From: Streptomyces sp. RPA4-2
Lineage (GTDB): Bacteria; Actinomycetota; Actinomycetes; Streptomycetales; Streptomycetaceae
Assembly (NCBI RefSeq): GCF_012273515.2
Contig: NZ_CP050975.2
Location: forward strand, 8,804,001 to 8,868,000
Reading direction: 5' to 3'
Length of the DNA stretch: 64,000 nucleotides
Positions 44,307-54,084 of this stretch are shown one piece after another. The number at the start of each line of letters is the position of its first letter. Position 1 is the stretch's first letter. Below the pieces are notes generated by a model that was not told the DNA's origin, made no database searches, and saw only the letters and a program-made list of their open reading frames with translations. The position numbers and the translations under genes were made by a program.

Positions 44307-45341
44307 CGAGTTGGTGCGTGATAGCGGGTGAGGCGTGTTTGCCTTGGTCACGGCCGCCTTCAGATGCTGGTGTTGCGGTCGGAGACGAGGCCGGCGATGG
44401 CTCGGTAGGTGTCGGGCAGGCGGTCGCGGCGATGTGTCCAGCGGGTCAGTTGCTTCCAGCGTTTGTGATCAGCGAGGGCGTGTTCGACGGTGATGCGGTC
44501 GGAGGAGTGGCCGTGGCGGTCGTGTTCCCACTGTTCGACTCTTCCGGGCAGTGCTCCCGGCCGTGGTTTTCTCGGCGGTGTGATCGCTTGCCCGCGGTGG
44601 TCGCGGCTCAGGCCCAGGTAGCCGTCGTCCAACAGGACCTCGACGTCGGGGAAGTGCCGGAAGCAGACGGCGATGCCTTCGTTGCGGGCGGCAGTGGCGT
44701 CGTGCATACGCCCAGGTCGCAGGGCATCGGTCCATAACGTGCGGCCCCGCCAGTCGGCGATCACGGTGGCCTTCATCGTGTTCTGCTTCTTCTTGCCCGA
44801 GACGAATGCGCGGCGGCCGCCGCGGCCGGCCGGTGGCCGGCGGACCTGGATCTCGGTGGCGTCCAGACGCAGCTCGACACCTTCGGCCTGGGCGTAGGCA
44901 AACACATCCGTCAGAGTCCGAAGCCGCAGGCCGGGACGGTCCGGAACCGCGCACCCCCGCTCCGCCAAGAGCGTGGGCACCTCTCCGATCGCCCGGGTGA
45001 CCGTGGAACGGTCGACACCGAACAGCAGCCCCAGCACCGAGTGCGGCAGGTCGTGCCGCAGGTGGATGAGTGTGGCCACCAACCGGTCGACGAACACCAG
45101 CTGATGGCGGGCGCCGGCACCTTCGGCCCGCTTGCGGGCCCCGCCTCGCACAGCATGGCGACGACCCTCGACCCCGGCCTGCCACGGCTCGGCCAACTCT
45201 TCGACCAGGCACGCAAGATGACGCCGGGAGAGCCCCGTGAACAGTCGATGCGCCAGCACCGCCCGATTGACCATGATCGCCACAACCGGATCATGCCACC
45301 TGCGTGACACGAAACCTCACCCGCTATCACGCACCAACTCG
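44307..45341 (-). mobile_element. IS5-family element, 1,035 bp, copy 1
   Basis: Inverted ends CGAGTTGGTGCGTGATAGCG and its complement enclose one transposase gene. The flanks are TTA at 44304-44306 and TTA at 45342-45344, a clean 3-bp duplication of the TNA type. It is nearly identical to copy 2 at 51270-52304. Confidence 0.9.
44360..45310 (-). CDS. IS5-family (DDE_4-type) transposase, copy 1
   Basis: The 316-residue protein has an N-terminal HTH (LIHLRHDLPHSVLGLLFGVD, STVTRAIGEVP) and a DDE domain: ELRLDATEIQVRRPP, FVSGKKKQNTMKATVIADW, VEVLLDDGYLGLSRDHRG and RITVEHALADHKRWKQL. It is intact and differs from copy 2 at two positions (GEVPTLL versus GEVRTLL, PGLRLRT versus PGPRLRT), so both are recent arrivals. 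Confidence 0.9.
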   Translation of the reverse strand: MSRRWHDPVVAIMVNRAVLAHRLFTGLSRRHLACLVEELAEPWQAGVEGRRHAVRGGARKRAEGAGARHQLVFVDRLVATLIHLRHDLPHSVLGLLFGVDRSTVTRAIGEVPTLLAERGCAVPDRPGLRLRTLTDVFAYAQAEGVELRLDATEIQVRRPPAGRGGRRAFVSGKKKQNTMKATVIADWRGRTLWTDALRPGRMHDATAARNEGIAVCFRHFPDVEVLLDDGYLGLSRDHRGQAITPPRKPRPGALPGRVEQWEHDRHGHSSDRITVEHALADHKRWKQLTRWTHRRDRLPDTYRAIAGLVSDRNTSI

Positions 45342-45344
45342 TTA

Positions 45345-45770
45345 GTCCGGGCTCGCGGCGCTGGGCCTGCATACCGGCTGGGCGTGCCTCTCGGCGCGGA
45401 GCGTCGCTCCGGCGTTGTTCGGGAGTAGAGCGAGCACCTGTGCGGATGTCAACGCCCCCGCCAACACCCACCTCGTCCGTGGCGAAGGTTGCCGAACTCA
45501 TGGCTGAGATAGGGCCGGGGCTGCCAGCCGCCCGCCAGGCTGGTGCGGTGTCCAGCAGCTGGCCACGGCATGGCGAGAATCCAGGTCCGGCCGGTGCGGA
45601 CGCTGCAGTTGCGCAGGCTGCTGACAGGGCTCCAGATCACACTTGCGGGAGCGGACGACAAGCTCGCCCGGATCGACCGGCGGGTTCCGCGAACCGTTGA
45701 CCTCTCAATGCCTACTGCCACGACCGGCACCCTGGAGTCGGCTGTCAGGGCCAGGTGAGAGGGTGCGGCC
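45345..45770. other. Short region without a confident gene
   Basis: One possible frame, 45570-45758 (+), reads MARIQVRPVRTLQLRRLLTG then GADDKLARIDRRVP and ends just before the DUF4240 gene. It is protein-like but short, with no clear ribosome-binding site. I leave it as a candidate only. Confidence 0.3.
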
Positions 45771-46358
45771 ATGAACATCGACGAATTCTGGACCGTCATC
45801 GAAACGGCGCGCACCGACGCCGCTTTGGCCTCCGGAAACCCGGGCCAGGTGTTCGCGTCGGCCCTGGTCGAGCGGCTCGCGGCGACCTCGGAGCAGACGA
45901 TCCTCGAATACCAGCAGTGCTTCGATCAGCTCCACGGGGCGATCTACCGCTGGGACGTGTGGGCTGCCGGCTATCTGATCGGTGGAGGCTGCTCCGACGA
46001 CGCCTTCATGGACTTCCGCGCAGGCCTCATCGCCCAGGGCCGAGAGTGGTACGACCGTGCCACTACTGCACCCGATGTTCTCGCCCAGCATCCGGACGTC
46101 ATCGCTGCGGCGGCCGAACGCAGCGACGAGGCGCTGTTCAACGAAACCGTCAACTACGCAGCCTCATACGCCTACGAGCGCATCAACGAAGACGAGGACG
46201 ACTGCACCTTCTACGACGACTACGACCAGTTCTGTGGCCCCCGAGCCAACCACGAGCCAGCCGACATGGGCGAGAGCTTCGATTTCGACAACGCCTCGGA
46301 GATGCATGCCCGCCTTCCCAGGCTGGCCCAGCTCTTCCTTGATCACGGAGACGACTGA
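45771..46358 (+). CDS. DUF4240-family protein
   Basis: The 195-residue protein opens MNIDEFWTVIETAR and has LEYQQCFDQLHGAIYRWDVW followed by AAGYLIGGGCSDDAFMDFRA and LIAQGREWYDRA, the characteristic DUF4240 run. The C-terminus is acidic (NEDEDDCTFYDDYDQFC). GAGAGG lies about 12 nt before ATG 45771. The function of the family is unknown; members often lie in toxin or immunity neighbourhoods. A hairpin terminator follows 37 nt after the stop. Confidence 0.85.
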   Translation: MNIDEFWTVIETARTDAALASGNPGQVFASALVERLAATSEQTILEYQQCFDQLHGAIYRWDVWAAGYLIGGGCSDDAFMDFRAGLIAQGREWYDRATTAPDVLAQHPDVIAAAAERSDEALFNETVNYAASYAYERINEDEDDCTFYDDYDQFCGPRANHEPADMGESFDFDNASEMHARLPRLAQLFLDHGDD

Positions 46359-46394
46359 GTTCGCGGAGCCTCCTCACCGCCAAGTTCACAGAAC

Positions 46395-46425
46395 GAGACC
46401 CCAGACCTCTTCGGCCCGGGGTCTC
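46395..46425 (+). terminator. Terminator hairpin after DUF4240 gene
   Basis: GAGACCCC (46395-46402) pairs with GGGGTCTC (46418-46425) around a 15-nt loop, 37 nt downstream of the DUF4240 stop; a CTCTGTGGGG stretch follows. Confidence 0.6.
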
Positions 46426-46478
46426 TCTGCGCTCTGTGGGGATCTCCGGCCGGTTCAACGATCCGTCGGCCAGGAGCG

Positions 46479-46595
46479 TCACGCCCACTGGACATCGGGT
46501 TCCCGCAGAACATGGAAATGCTCCTCGCGGAACCGGGCTGTCTCGATCCGGCAGTCGAGGCCGTGCTTGTAGCCGGAGCCATTGGCGTTGACCAT
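46479..46595 (-). CDS. Very small ORF or gene remnant
   Basis: A 38-codon frame, MVNANGSGYKHGLDCRIETA continuing to REEHFHVLREPDVQWA, has strongly protein-like composition. It could be the C-terminal end of a longer lost gene, since the frame stays open a little upstream. Not recognised. Confidence 0.35.
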   Translation of the reverse strand: MVNANGSGYKHGLDCRIETARFREEHFHVLREPDVQWA

Positions 46596-46739
46596 ATGGC
46601 CTGCCGTCGTGGGGGGCTGTGCCCGTGCTTCGGCTCAGCCATCACTCGATCAGTGGCCATCCTGAAAAAGTTCAGGGGCTGCGCGACTTCGGCGACGAAG
46701 TGTGCCGGAGCAAGACGCATCCGCACCCGGCCGGGCCCA

Positions 46740-47260
46740 CGGCGGTAGAGAGCATGTCGGTCGTCGCGGACGGGCTGGGCACGCGCTCCGACAGCCGCAC
46801 CGCGACGGAGCAGCTGGTCCGGATCGGCGTGCCGTACCCTGCACTACGTCCGGCAGGACCACGACGTCGAGGACGCCCGGGAGATGGACATGCTCGACCG
46901 GCTGCGCCTGAGCCCCGGGCTCGGGGACCTGATCCGGCGCCACGCGCGCGGGATGCGGTCGGGGGCGTCGATCACGTCGATGTCGACGGTGATGGGCCTG
47001 ACCGTCGAGCTGCTGGAGGACCCGGTCGAACTCGCCTCCCCGCACGCCCGACCCGCACACCACCTGCGGCCGGGCCGAGATCTCGCACCAGACCGCCGCC
47101 GAGGGCGGCGCCGGCACGTTATGGGCGACCGTGCCGGTGGTCTGGGGTGGCGAGGTGAACATCGTCTGCGCCGTCGGCCATGCAGACTTCGGCACGCCTA
47201 CTGAGGCTGCCTGGCTGTATGGAGAACTGACGCCGAGCACGTCGCGGGGCGTGCTTCTGC
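46740..47260 (+). pseudogene. Unrecognised degraded coding sequence
   Basis: Three + strand frames in turn look coding: ADGLGTRSDSRTATEQLVRI (from about 46755), then DMLDRLRLSPGLGDLIRRHA (about 46885-47020), then ISHQTAAEGGAGTLWATVPV and GHADFGTPTEAAWLYGELTP (about 47080-47235). The frame changes between them suggest one gene of about 160 residues with two frameshifts. I cannot assign a family. Confidence 0.35.
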
Positions 47261-47468
47261 ATGCACCTATCTGGGCGTCGGGTTCCGCGGTGGCGAGTGG
47301 TAGCAGTGCAGATATGCGCCTTCGACGCTGTCGAAGATCGGGTAGGGCATCCTCCAGATTCTGGGAATTGTGGGTCCGGCGCGGGGGCTTTCCCTGCGGC
47401 GGGGGAGCTGGATGGGTTGGTTTGCTCCCGCGCCGGACGCTGGTGCCTGCCCGGTGACCTGACGTACG

Positions 47469-48400
47469 TCAGCCGGACCACCGGGCAGGGGTCGATGCCG
47501 CCGGTGGGTCTGCTTGGCCGCTGAGGACTATGCAGACGTGGCCGGCGTCGAGGGGGTAGTCGGTTCGCTGCGTCCAGCCCGCCCCGAGGCTGCGGATCTG
47601 CTCCACGGTGAGACCTCTTGCCCAGGGGGGAGGTGGCGGGGCGTGCGGGCTGGTTACCGGGATGGTGAGGTGGAGTTGGCCCTTGGGCGTCAGCCAGCGG
47701 GCGGCGTCGACGAGGAAGCGTTCCCGGTCGAGGTAGGGCAGGGTGTTGCGGCACATGATCACGTCGAAGGTGCCAGGGCGCAGGCTGGGCGGGATCGCCC
47801 TAGCGTCGAAGTCGTGCTGGGCGTAGTGCAGGTTCGATCCGGAGCCTTGCCAGCGGGCGAGTGCGAGAGCGGCCGGTGAGGCGTCCATGGCAAGGACGCC
47901 GAGCTTGGTGATGCCGTGGAAGATGCTGGCGAGGATGGCGGCGAGCGCGAGGTAGGGGTTGGCGTGGGCGCCGGCGAGGCGGACCTCGAGGCGGGTGTGT
48001 TCGCGGCGGCCGGCGACGCGGACGGCGCAGGTGCGGTTGTCGTAGCCCCAGGTGTAGTTGACGGGTGCGAAGGAGTGGGGGGCGTAGCGCTTGTAGGAGT
48101 TGGGATAGGGGGCATGGAGGAGGGGTGCCATCTCTGGGAGGGCGTCGAGGAGTCCGGCGATGGACTGCTGCAGGACGTCGGGGAGATCCGCGCCGACAGG
48201 CATCCGGGAGGCGGGTGCGTTGTCGTGCCAGAGGGAGACGTGAAAGTGCAGTCCGGATCCGATGCCCGTTTCGGGGGCGGCCATGAACGTGGGTGTCATC
48301 CGGTGCCCGGCGGCGATGGCCCTCACGGCGTGCTTGTGGACCGTGTAGGTGTCGCACTGCCGCGCCCCGGTGGCGTACGCGCAGTGGAGGCCCCCGAACA
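47469..48400 (-). pseudogene. Chimera: glutamine synthetase fragment joined in frame to a methyltransferase
   Basis: From about 48400 leftward the frame encodes a piece of a GlnA-type catalytic domain: DTYTVHKHAVRAIAAGHRMT, APETGIGSGLHFHVSLWHD, SYKRYAPHSFAPVNYTWGYD, RLEVRLAGAHANPYLALAAI. At HGITK (about 47897) it switches without a stop into a SAM-methyltransferase of class I: LGVLAMDASPAALALARW, ALPPSLR-like IPPSLRPGTFDVIMCRNTLP, YLDRERFLVDAARWLTPKGQ. Both parts lack their own N-termini: the GS beta-grasp and metal-site start, and the methyltransferase GxGxG strand. It is open for 285 or more codons, so a fusion protein is possible, but neither enzyme should work. Confidence 0.75.
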
Positions 48401-48404
48401 GAGA

Positions 48405-48780
48405 GGCCGCTGGGGGTGTTTCCGGGGTGGCCCGACATCCTGACGACTCCTGTCATGACACGAGCATCTCGCCCCTGACCAGCAATTACGGGGCAGACCT
48501 TGAGATGGCTCGTGCATGGCTCGGGGGAATCGGCTGTTCGAGCCGCCACCTGACGGCCAGGACGTCAGACAGGACTGACATGACATCTGAAACTGATCGA
48601 AAATGATCGAAGTCCGCTTCGGTAAAGATCTGTTCACGATCCATACGAATCTTTTGCAGAGGCAGTTCCTGCTGTCATGATCACTCCCGCTGCAACCGCA
48701 GTCGGAGGCACCGTGGCCTCCAGCCTCCTTGTATCAACGGCCGTCGACATCGACAGACGGCCGAACGGAAGGACCCGGGA
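48405..48780. other. Promoter-side gap before the metalloprotease gene
   Basis: About 375 bp without a convincing gene. The stretch 48590-48680 is relatively AT-rich (GATCGAAAATGATCGAAG and nearby) and is the likely promoter area for the secreted protease. I cannot assign exact boxes. Confidence 0.35.
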
Positions 48781-51153
48781 TTGAATTCCTCCAGCAACAG
48801 GGCTGCGTCCCCACAGGGTTCGCACCGACGCAGACGGCGTCTGGCCGCGACCGTGGTGATCACGACCGCAGCACTTGCGTTCTCAGCCCTGCCCGCCTCG
48901 GCGGGCGCCGAGTCCACTCCCAACGCATCCGGGAACACTCGGAAAGTGGGAGCGCTCCCACAGGTCAAAGCGACAACCAGGCCTGAGGCCAGGACCGTTC
49001 ACCTGTCGCCCGGACAGCGTCGGCAGCTGCTCGACCAGGCGGCCAACGCGGCACCGGACACCGCCCGTTCACTGAATCTCGGCCCCCACGAGAAACTGAT
49101 CCCGAAGGACGTGATCCGGGACGCCGACGGGACGGTTCACACCCGCTACGAGCGAACCTACGCCGGCCTGCCCGTGATCGGCGGTGACTTGGTGGTCCAT
49201 CAGAGGCAAGGGGCCCGCACCGTCACCTACGCAACCAAGACGAAGCTGACCCTGCCGACGACCACGGCCAAGGTGCCGGCCGCCGCGGCGAAGAAGTCGG
49301 CCCTGAGCAAGGCGACTTCGAAGGGCACCCGCAGAGCGGGTTCGCACACGGCCCCTAGACAGGTCGTCTGGATGATGGACGGCCGGCCGAAGCTGGCCTG
49401 GGAGACCGTCGTCACCGGCGTGCAGCAGGACGGATCCCCGAGCGAACGTCACGTCGTGACCGACGCCGCGAGCGGAACCACCCTTGAGAACTCCGAACAC
49501 GTCGAGTCCGCACAGGGCAACAGCCTCTACAGCGGGCAGGTCACGATCGGCTCCACTCGCCAGGATGACGGCACCTACGCCCTGATCGACCCGGAGCACG
49601 GTGGCCACCGGACACTCGACTCGAGCGTCAACTCCAACGGGGTGCTGTTCACTGCTGACAACGATGTCTGGGGCGACGGGACGGTGGCGAATCCCCAGAC
49701 CGCGGCGGTGGACGCGGCATACGGCGCGCAAACGACGTGGGACTTCTACAACGACCGCTTCGGCCGCAACGGCATAGCCGACGACGGCCGCGGCAGCTCC
49801 TCCCGAGTCCACTACGAATCGCAGCAAGGGGTCCCCCTCGCCAACGCCAACTGGCAGGACGGCTGCTTCTGCATGAGCTACGGCGACGGCGCGGACGGCC
49901 AGCATCCGGTGACGTCCCTGGACATCGCCGCGCACGAGATGACGCACGGAGTCACCTCCTCCACAGCCGGTCTGGGCGACTTCGGTGAATCTCCGGGCCT
50001 CAACGAGGCGATCAGCGACATGATGGCCGCCGCCGTCGAGTTCTACGCCGACAACCCGAACGACGTGCCCGACTACACGATGGCCGAGCTCGACAACCTG
50101 CACGGCGACGGCAAGCCCATCCGCTACATGGACCGTCCCTCCAAGGCCGGCATCAGCTCCGTCGGCTACGCGCCCCTGGACTACTGGACGCCGCAGGCGA
50201 AGTCGCAAGAACCACACATGGTGGCCGGGGTGGGCGACCACTTCTTCTACCTGCTTGCCGAGGGCAGCGGGCAGAAGACCATCAACGGCGTGGACTACGA
50301 CAGCCCCACATACGACAAGCTGCCGGTGGCGGGGATCGGACGGACCGCCGCAGCCGACGTGGTGTACCGCGCTCTCACCGTCTACATGACCAGCACCAGC
50401 GACTACGCGGGCGCCCGGACCGCGACGCTCCAGGCCGCCGCCGACCTCTACGGCTCGCAAAGCAACGCCTACGAGGCCGTTGCCAACGCCTGGGCGGCCG
50501 CCAACGTCGGAAACCGTTTCGTCAACCACATCGCCGTGGAGCCGCCGCCGACCGAGCCGGTGGCTGTCGGCCAGCCGGTCAGCCGCCAGTTCAGCGCCTC
50601 CAGCACCCGGCCGGGGCCGCTGACCTACTCCGCCAAGAAGCTCCCCCTCGGCCTGTCGATCAACCACACCACCGGCCTGATCACCGGCACGCCCAAGAAG
50701 GCCGGCGACTACAAGACGGTCATCGTCATCAGGAACGCGGTCGGGGACACCCGGAAGCTCTCGTTCACCTGGACCTCGCTTGAATCCGGCGGGCGCTTCT
50801 TCGTCAACCCCAGCACATATCTGATCCCCTTCGAGAGCAAGGCAGAGTCCCCGCTGATCGTCCAGGGGAAGCCAGGCCATGCCCCGAGTGACCTCAAGGT
50901 CGCGGTCGACCTCGACCACCCGTTCAGCAACTTCATGATCATCGACCTGATCGGCCCGGACGGCACCGTCATTCCCGTCAAGCCCTGGGGACCGGGCTGG
51001 GAGCCCGTGCCCGAGCTGCACGAGACCTACACGGTCGACGCCTCGGCGGTCACGAAGGTCGGCACCTGGAAGCTGCGCGTCACCGACGGCACCCCGGGCA
51101 TCTACAGCTCCTGGGACCCGGGCCATCTCCAGCGCTGGAGCCTCACCTTCTGA
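48781..51153 (+). CDS. Secreted M4 (thermolysin-like) metalloprotease
   Basis: The 790-residue preproprotein starts at TTG 48781 with AAGGA 9 nt upstream. The Sec signal is RRRRRLAATVVITTAALAFS ending ALPASAGA (cleavage near residue 42). An FTP/PepSY-type propeptide spans about 45-220. The peptidase domain has HEMTH at 385-389 and E409 (24 residues after the first His, as in thermolysin), with GVTSSTAGLGDFGESPGLNE. C-terminal to it are a putative Ig-like domain (SYSAKK-type LPLGLSINHTTGLITGTPKK) and a P/proprotein-convertase domain ending GIYSSWDPGHLQRWSLTF. It is extracellular and probably degrades protein for nutrition. It appears complete. Confidence 0.9.
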   Translation: MNSSSNRAASPQGSHRRRRRLAATVVITTAALAFSALPASAGAESTPNASGNTRKVGALPQVKATTRPEARTVHLSPGQRRQLLDQAANAAPDTARSLNLGPHEKLIPKDVIRDADGTVHTRYERTYAGLPVIGGDLVVHQRQGARTVTYATKTKLTLPTTTAKVPAAAAKKSALSKATSKGTRRAGSHTAPRQVVWMMDGRPKLAWETVVTGVQQDGSPSERHVVTDAASGTTLENSEHVESAQGNSLYSGQVTIGSTRQDDGTYALIDPEHGGHRTLDSSVNSNGVLFTADNDVWGDGTVANPQTAAVDAAYGAQTTWDFYNDRFGRNGIADDGRGSSSRVHYESQQGVPLANANWQDGCFCMSYGDGADGQHPVTSLDIAAHEMTHGVTSSTAGLGDFGESPGLNEAISDMMAAAVEFYADNPNDVPDYTMAELDNLHGDGKPIRYMDRPSKAGISSVGYAPLDYWTPQAKSQEPHMVAGVGDHFFYLLAEGSGQKTINGVDYDSPTYDKLPVAGIGRTAAADVVYRALTVYMTSTSDYAGARTATLQAAADLYGSQSNAYEAVANAWAAANVGNRFVNHIAVEPPPTEPVAVGQPVSRQFSASSTRPGPLTYSAKKLPLGLSINHTTGLITGTPKKAGDYKTVIVIRNAVGDTRKLSFTWTSLESGGRFFVNPSTYLIPFESKAESPLIVQGKPGHAPSDLKVAVDLDHPFSNFMIIDLIGPDGTVIPVKPWGPGWEPVPELHETYTVDASAVTKVGTWKLRVTDGTPGIYSSWDPGHLQRWSLTF

Positions 51154-51204
51154 CGATCCGACCCAATAGGTCGTAGCCGAAGCCAGGCAGGCAGATAGCG
51201 TAAC

Positions 51205-51260
51205 GGCCACCGCTTGGTCGCCAAGGGCTGTGCCCCGGGAGATCATGCGGTGGCCTTTTT
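51205..51260 (+). terminator. Rho-independent terminator after the M4 protease
   Basis: GGCCACCGC (51205-51213) pairs with GCGGTGGCC (51247-51255) and is followed directly by TTTTT. The 33-nt loop is long, but stem and U-tract are typical. IS copy 2 begins 10 nt later. Confidence 0.7.
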
Positions 51261-51269
51261 CCGGACTAA

Positions 51270-52304
51270 CGAGTTGGTGCGTGATAGCGGGTGAGGCGTG
51301 TTTGCCTTGGTCACGGCCGCCTTCAGATGCTGGTGTTGCGGTCGGAGACGAGGCCGGCGATGGCTCGGTAGGTGTCGGGCAGGCGGTCGCGGCGATGTGT
51401 CCAGCGGGTCAGTTGCTTCCAGCGTTTGTGATCAGCGAGGGCGTGTTCGACGGTGATGCGGTCGGAGGAGTGGCCGTGGCGGTCGTGTTCCCACTGTTCG
51501 ACTCTTCCGGGCAGTGCTCCCGGCCGTGGTTTTCTCGGCGGTGTGATCGCTTGCCCGCGGTGGTCGCGGCTCAGGCCCAGGTAGCCGTCGTCCAACAGGA
51601 CCTCGACGTCGGGGAAGTGCCGGAAGCAGACGGCGATGCCTTCGTTGCGGGCGGCAGTGGCGTCGTGCATACGCCCAGGTCGTAGGGCATCGGTCCATAA
51701 CGTGCGGCCCCGCCAGTCGGCGATCACGGTGGCCTTCATCGTGTTCTGCTTCTTCTTGCCCGAGACGAATGCGCGGCGGCCGCCGCGGCCGGCCGGTGGC
51801 CGGCGGACCTGGATCTCGGTGGCGTCCAGACGCAGCTCGACACCTTCGGCCTGGGCGTAGGCAAACACATCCGTCAGAGTCCGAAGCCGCGGGCCGGGAC
51901 GGTCCGGAACCGCGCACCCCCGCTCCGCCAAGAGCGTGCGCACCTCTCCGATCGCCCGGGTGACCGTGGAACGGTCGACACCGAACAGCAGCCCCAGCAC
52001 TGAGTGCGGCAGGTCGTGCCGCAGGTGGATGAGTGTGGCCACCAACCGGTCGACGAACACCAGCTGATGGCGGGCGCCGGCACCTTCGGCCCGCTTGCGG
52101 GCCCCGCCTCGCACAGCATGGCGACGACCCTCGACCCCGGCCTGCCACGGCTCGGCCAACTCTTCGACCAGGCACGCAAGATGACGCCGGGAGAGCCCCG
52201 TGAACAGTCGATGCGCCAGCACCGCCCGATTGACCATGATCGCCACAACCGGATCATGCCACCTGCGTGACACGAAACCTCACCCGCTATCACGCACCAA
52301 CTCG
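51270..52304 (-). mobile_element. IS5-family element, 1,035 bp, copy 2
   Basis: Same ends as copy 1 at 44307-45341. The flanks are TAA at 51267-51269 and TAA at 52305-52307, its own target duplication. It was inserted into or beside an ISL3 transposase, whose C-terminal part follows. Confidence 0.9.
51323..52273 (-). CDS. IS5-family (DDE_4-type) transposase, copy 2
   Basis: The 316-residue product is described under copy 1. It is intact, with the DDE residues in ELRLDATEIQV, LLDDGYLGLSRDHRG and ITVEHALADHKRW. Confidence 0.9.
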   Translation of the reverse strand: MSRRWHDPVVAIMVNRAVLAHRLFTGLSRRHLACLVEELAEPWQAGVEGRRHAVRGGARKRAEGAGARHQLVFVDRLVATLIHLRHDLPHSVLGLLFGVDRSTVTRAIGEVRTLLAERGCAVPDRPGPRLRTLTDVFAYAQAEGVELRLDATEIQVRRPPAGRGGRRAFVSGKKKQNTMKATVIADWRGRTLWTDALRPGRMHDATAARNEGIAVCFRHFPDVEVLLDDGYLGLSRDHRGQAITPPRKPRPGALPGRVEQWEHDRHGHSSDRITVEHALADHKRWKQLTRWTHRRDRLPDTYRAIAGLVSDRNTSI

Positions 52305-52307
52305 TAA

Positions 52308-53104
52308 GCGAGGTCATGGCGCACAGCGCCTGTTGGGCTACCGTGCTGGACGCGCCGATCTACGACGGGCCCCGCGCCCGGACCACCCTGGAACGCTGGC
52401 ACCAGGTCCACGGACTGCTCGACCAGGGCGTCGGCTTGCTCGAATGCGCCCGCCGTCTCCAACTGGCCCTGAACACCGTCAAACGCTACGCCCGCGCCGA
52501 TCGGCCCGAGCGCATGCTCCGCGTCCCCAAGTACCGCGCCGACCTCGTCGACCCCTACCGCGAGCACTTGCGCAAACGCCGAGTCGATGACCCCGGCGTC
52601 CCCGTCAAGCACCTCTTCGAAGAGATCAAAGCCCTCGGCTTCACGGGCTGCCTGAACCTCCTGCACAAGTACATCAATCAGGGCCGCGCGGACGCCGACC
52701 GCAGCCATATCTCCCCGCGCAGGCTCGCCCGGATGCTGCTGACCAGGCCCGACAATCTCAAGGCCGAGCAGCACCAGCTCCTGGCCAAGCTCACCACCGC
52801 CTGCCCCGAGATGACTCAACTGGCCACCAATATCAGGGACTTCGCCCCACTCCTTACGCCGCACGCCGACAACGCCGACGCGCTCACGCCCTGGATCGCC
52901 CAAGTCCGAGCAGCCGACCTGCCCCATCTACATTCCTTCACCCGGGGCCTGGACCGGGACGTCGACGCCGTGATCGCCGGGCTCGCGCTTCCGTACAGCA
53001 ACGGCCCCACCGAGGGCGTCAACACCAAGACCAAACGGATCGCACGCCAGATGCACGGACGAGCAGGCTTCACCCTGCTTCGGCACCGCATCCTCCTCGG
53101 ATAG
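52308..53104 (+). pseudogene. ISL3-family transposase C-terminal fragment
   Basis: The frame, usable from ATG 52316, has the HTH-like LLDQGVGLLECARRLQLALN and ends with AVIAGLALPYSNGPTEGVNT to HGRAGFTLLRHRILLG, the C-terminal half of an ISL3 transposase. The zinc-binding and first catalytic segments are missing: IS copy 2 replaces or separates them and they were not found elsewhere in the window. It is distinct in sequence from the ISL3 at 33535-35704. Confidence 0.8.
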
Positions 53105-53170
53105 CAGGACGCCCCGTCACCACCGAAAGCGAGACAGGGCCGAACGTTTTACAGTCCCGACAGCGGGTGT

Positions 53171-54079
53171 TTACGCTGCCGGGACGAGGTTCTGCCTGAG
53201 CAAGGATCTCGTTTCGAGCGGGGTGACGTACCCGTAGTCGGGGTGCCGACGGAGCCGGCTGCGGTTGTACTCGACCTCGACGTAGCGGAAAACGTCGGCC
53301 CGGGCGGCCTCGCGGGTCTCCCAGGTGGTCGTCCCGATCTCCGCTTTCAGGATGGCGAACCAGCTTTCCGCGGCGGCATTATCGTAGCAAGAGCCGACAC
53401 GCCCCATCGACTGCCTCATGCGCAACTTGCGTATTTCGCTGCGGAATTCGTCACTCGTGTACTCGCTGCCGCGATCCGTATGCATGACGCAACCCTGCTC
53501 CAGGCCGCCACGCCCGGCCGCCATCCGCAAGGCGGCGACCGGCAGTTCGGCGCGATGATGGTCGGCCATCGCCCAGCCGACCACCTCCCGCGTCGCGAGA
53601 TCGATACAGGTCGCCAGATACAACGTCCCTTCCAGCGTGCTGAGTTCAGTCATGTCGCCGACGAGCCGCATCCCGGGCCGGGGCGCGGTGAAGTCCCGGC
53701 CGATCAGGTCGAGCGCGAACACCGCCCGCTTCGCCTGCCGGGTCAGGCCCCGCCGCCGGCGGCGGGTGATCCCGACGATCCGGTGCTTGCGCATCAGCCG
53801 CTCGACCTTCTTGGAGTTCACCACCCGCCCGGCCCGCCGCAGGGCGGCGTGGATCCGCGGGGCCCCGTAGGCACCGCGAGATCCGGCGTGAAGCACCCGG
53901 ATCTCGCCCACCAGCACCTCCTCGGCCCGCTCCCGCACCGTCCGGGCCCGCCGTGACGCTCTGTGCGCGTAGTAGGTGGAACGGGGCACTCCCAGCACAC
54001 GGCACAGAAAAGCAACGCTGTGACCTGCAGGATTACCCTCCGATGCCTTCTCCGCATCGATGAAACGACACCGTGCCAC
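53171..54079 (-). CDS. IS3-family transposase OrfB (rve integrase domain)
   Basis: The 302-residue protein has the HTH_21 region (HRASRRARTVRERAEEVLVG, YGAPRIHAALRRAG) and the rve catalytic core: LVGDMTELSTLEGTLYLATC with the first Asp, MHTDRGSEYTSDEFRSEI with the second, and SCYDNAAAESWFAILKAEI with the Glu. It lies just downstream of OrfA, whose end is 5 nt away. OrfAB fusion by frameshifting is the family rule. Confidence 0.9.
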   Translation of the reverse strand: MARCRFIDAEKASEGNPAGHSVAFLCRVLGVPRSTYYAHRASRRARTVRERAEEVLVGEIRVLHAGSRGAYGAPRIHAALRRAGRVVNSKKVERLMRKHRIVGITRRRRRGLTRQAKRAVFALDLIGRDFTAPRPGMRLVGDMTELSTLEGTLYLATCIDLATREVVGWAMADHHRAELPVAALRMAAGRGGLEQGCVMHTDRGSEYTSDEFRSEIRKLRMRQSMGRVGSCYDNAAAESWFAILKAEIGTTTWETREAARADVFRYVEVEYNRSRLRRHPDYGYVTPLETRSLLRQNLVPAA

Positions 54080-54084
54080 GGTGT

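Noticed and set aside
45440..45700. An 86-codon + strand frame before the DUF4240 gene.
   Set aside because: It competes with a more protein-like frame at 45570-45758, and neither has a clear start signal.
44307..52304. The two 1,035-bp IS5-type copies as a composite transposon carrying the 6-kb interval.
   Set aside because: Each copy has its own matching trinucleotide duplication (TTA/TTA and TAA/TAA) and the copies differ at several positions, which indicates separate insertions.
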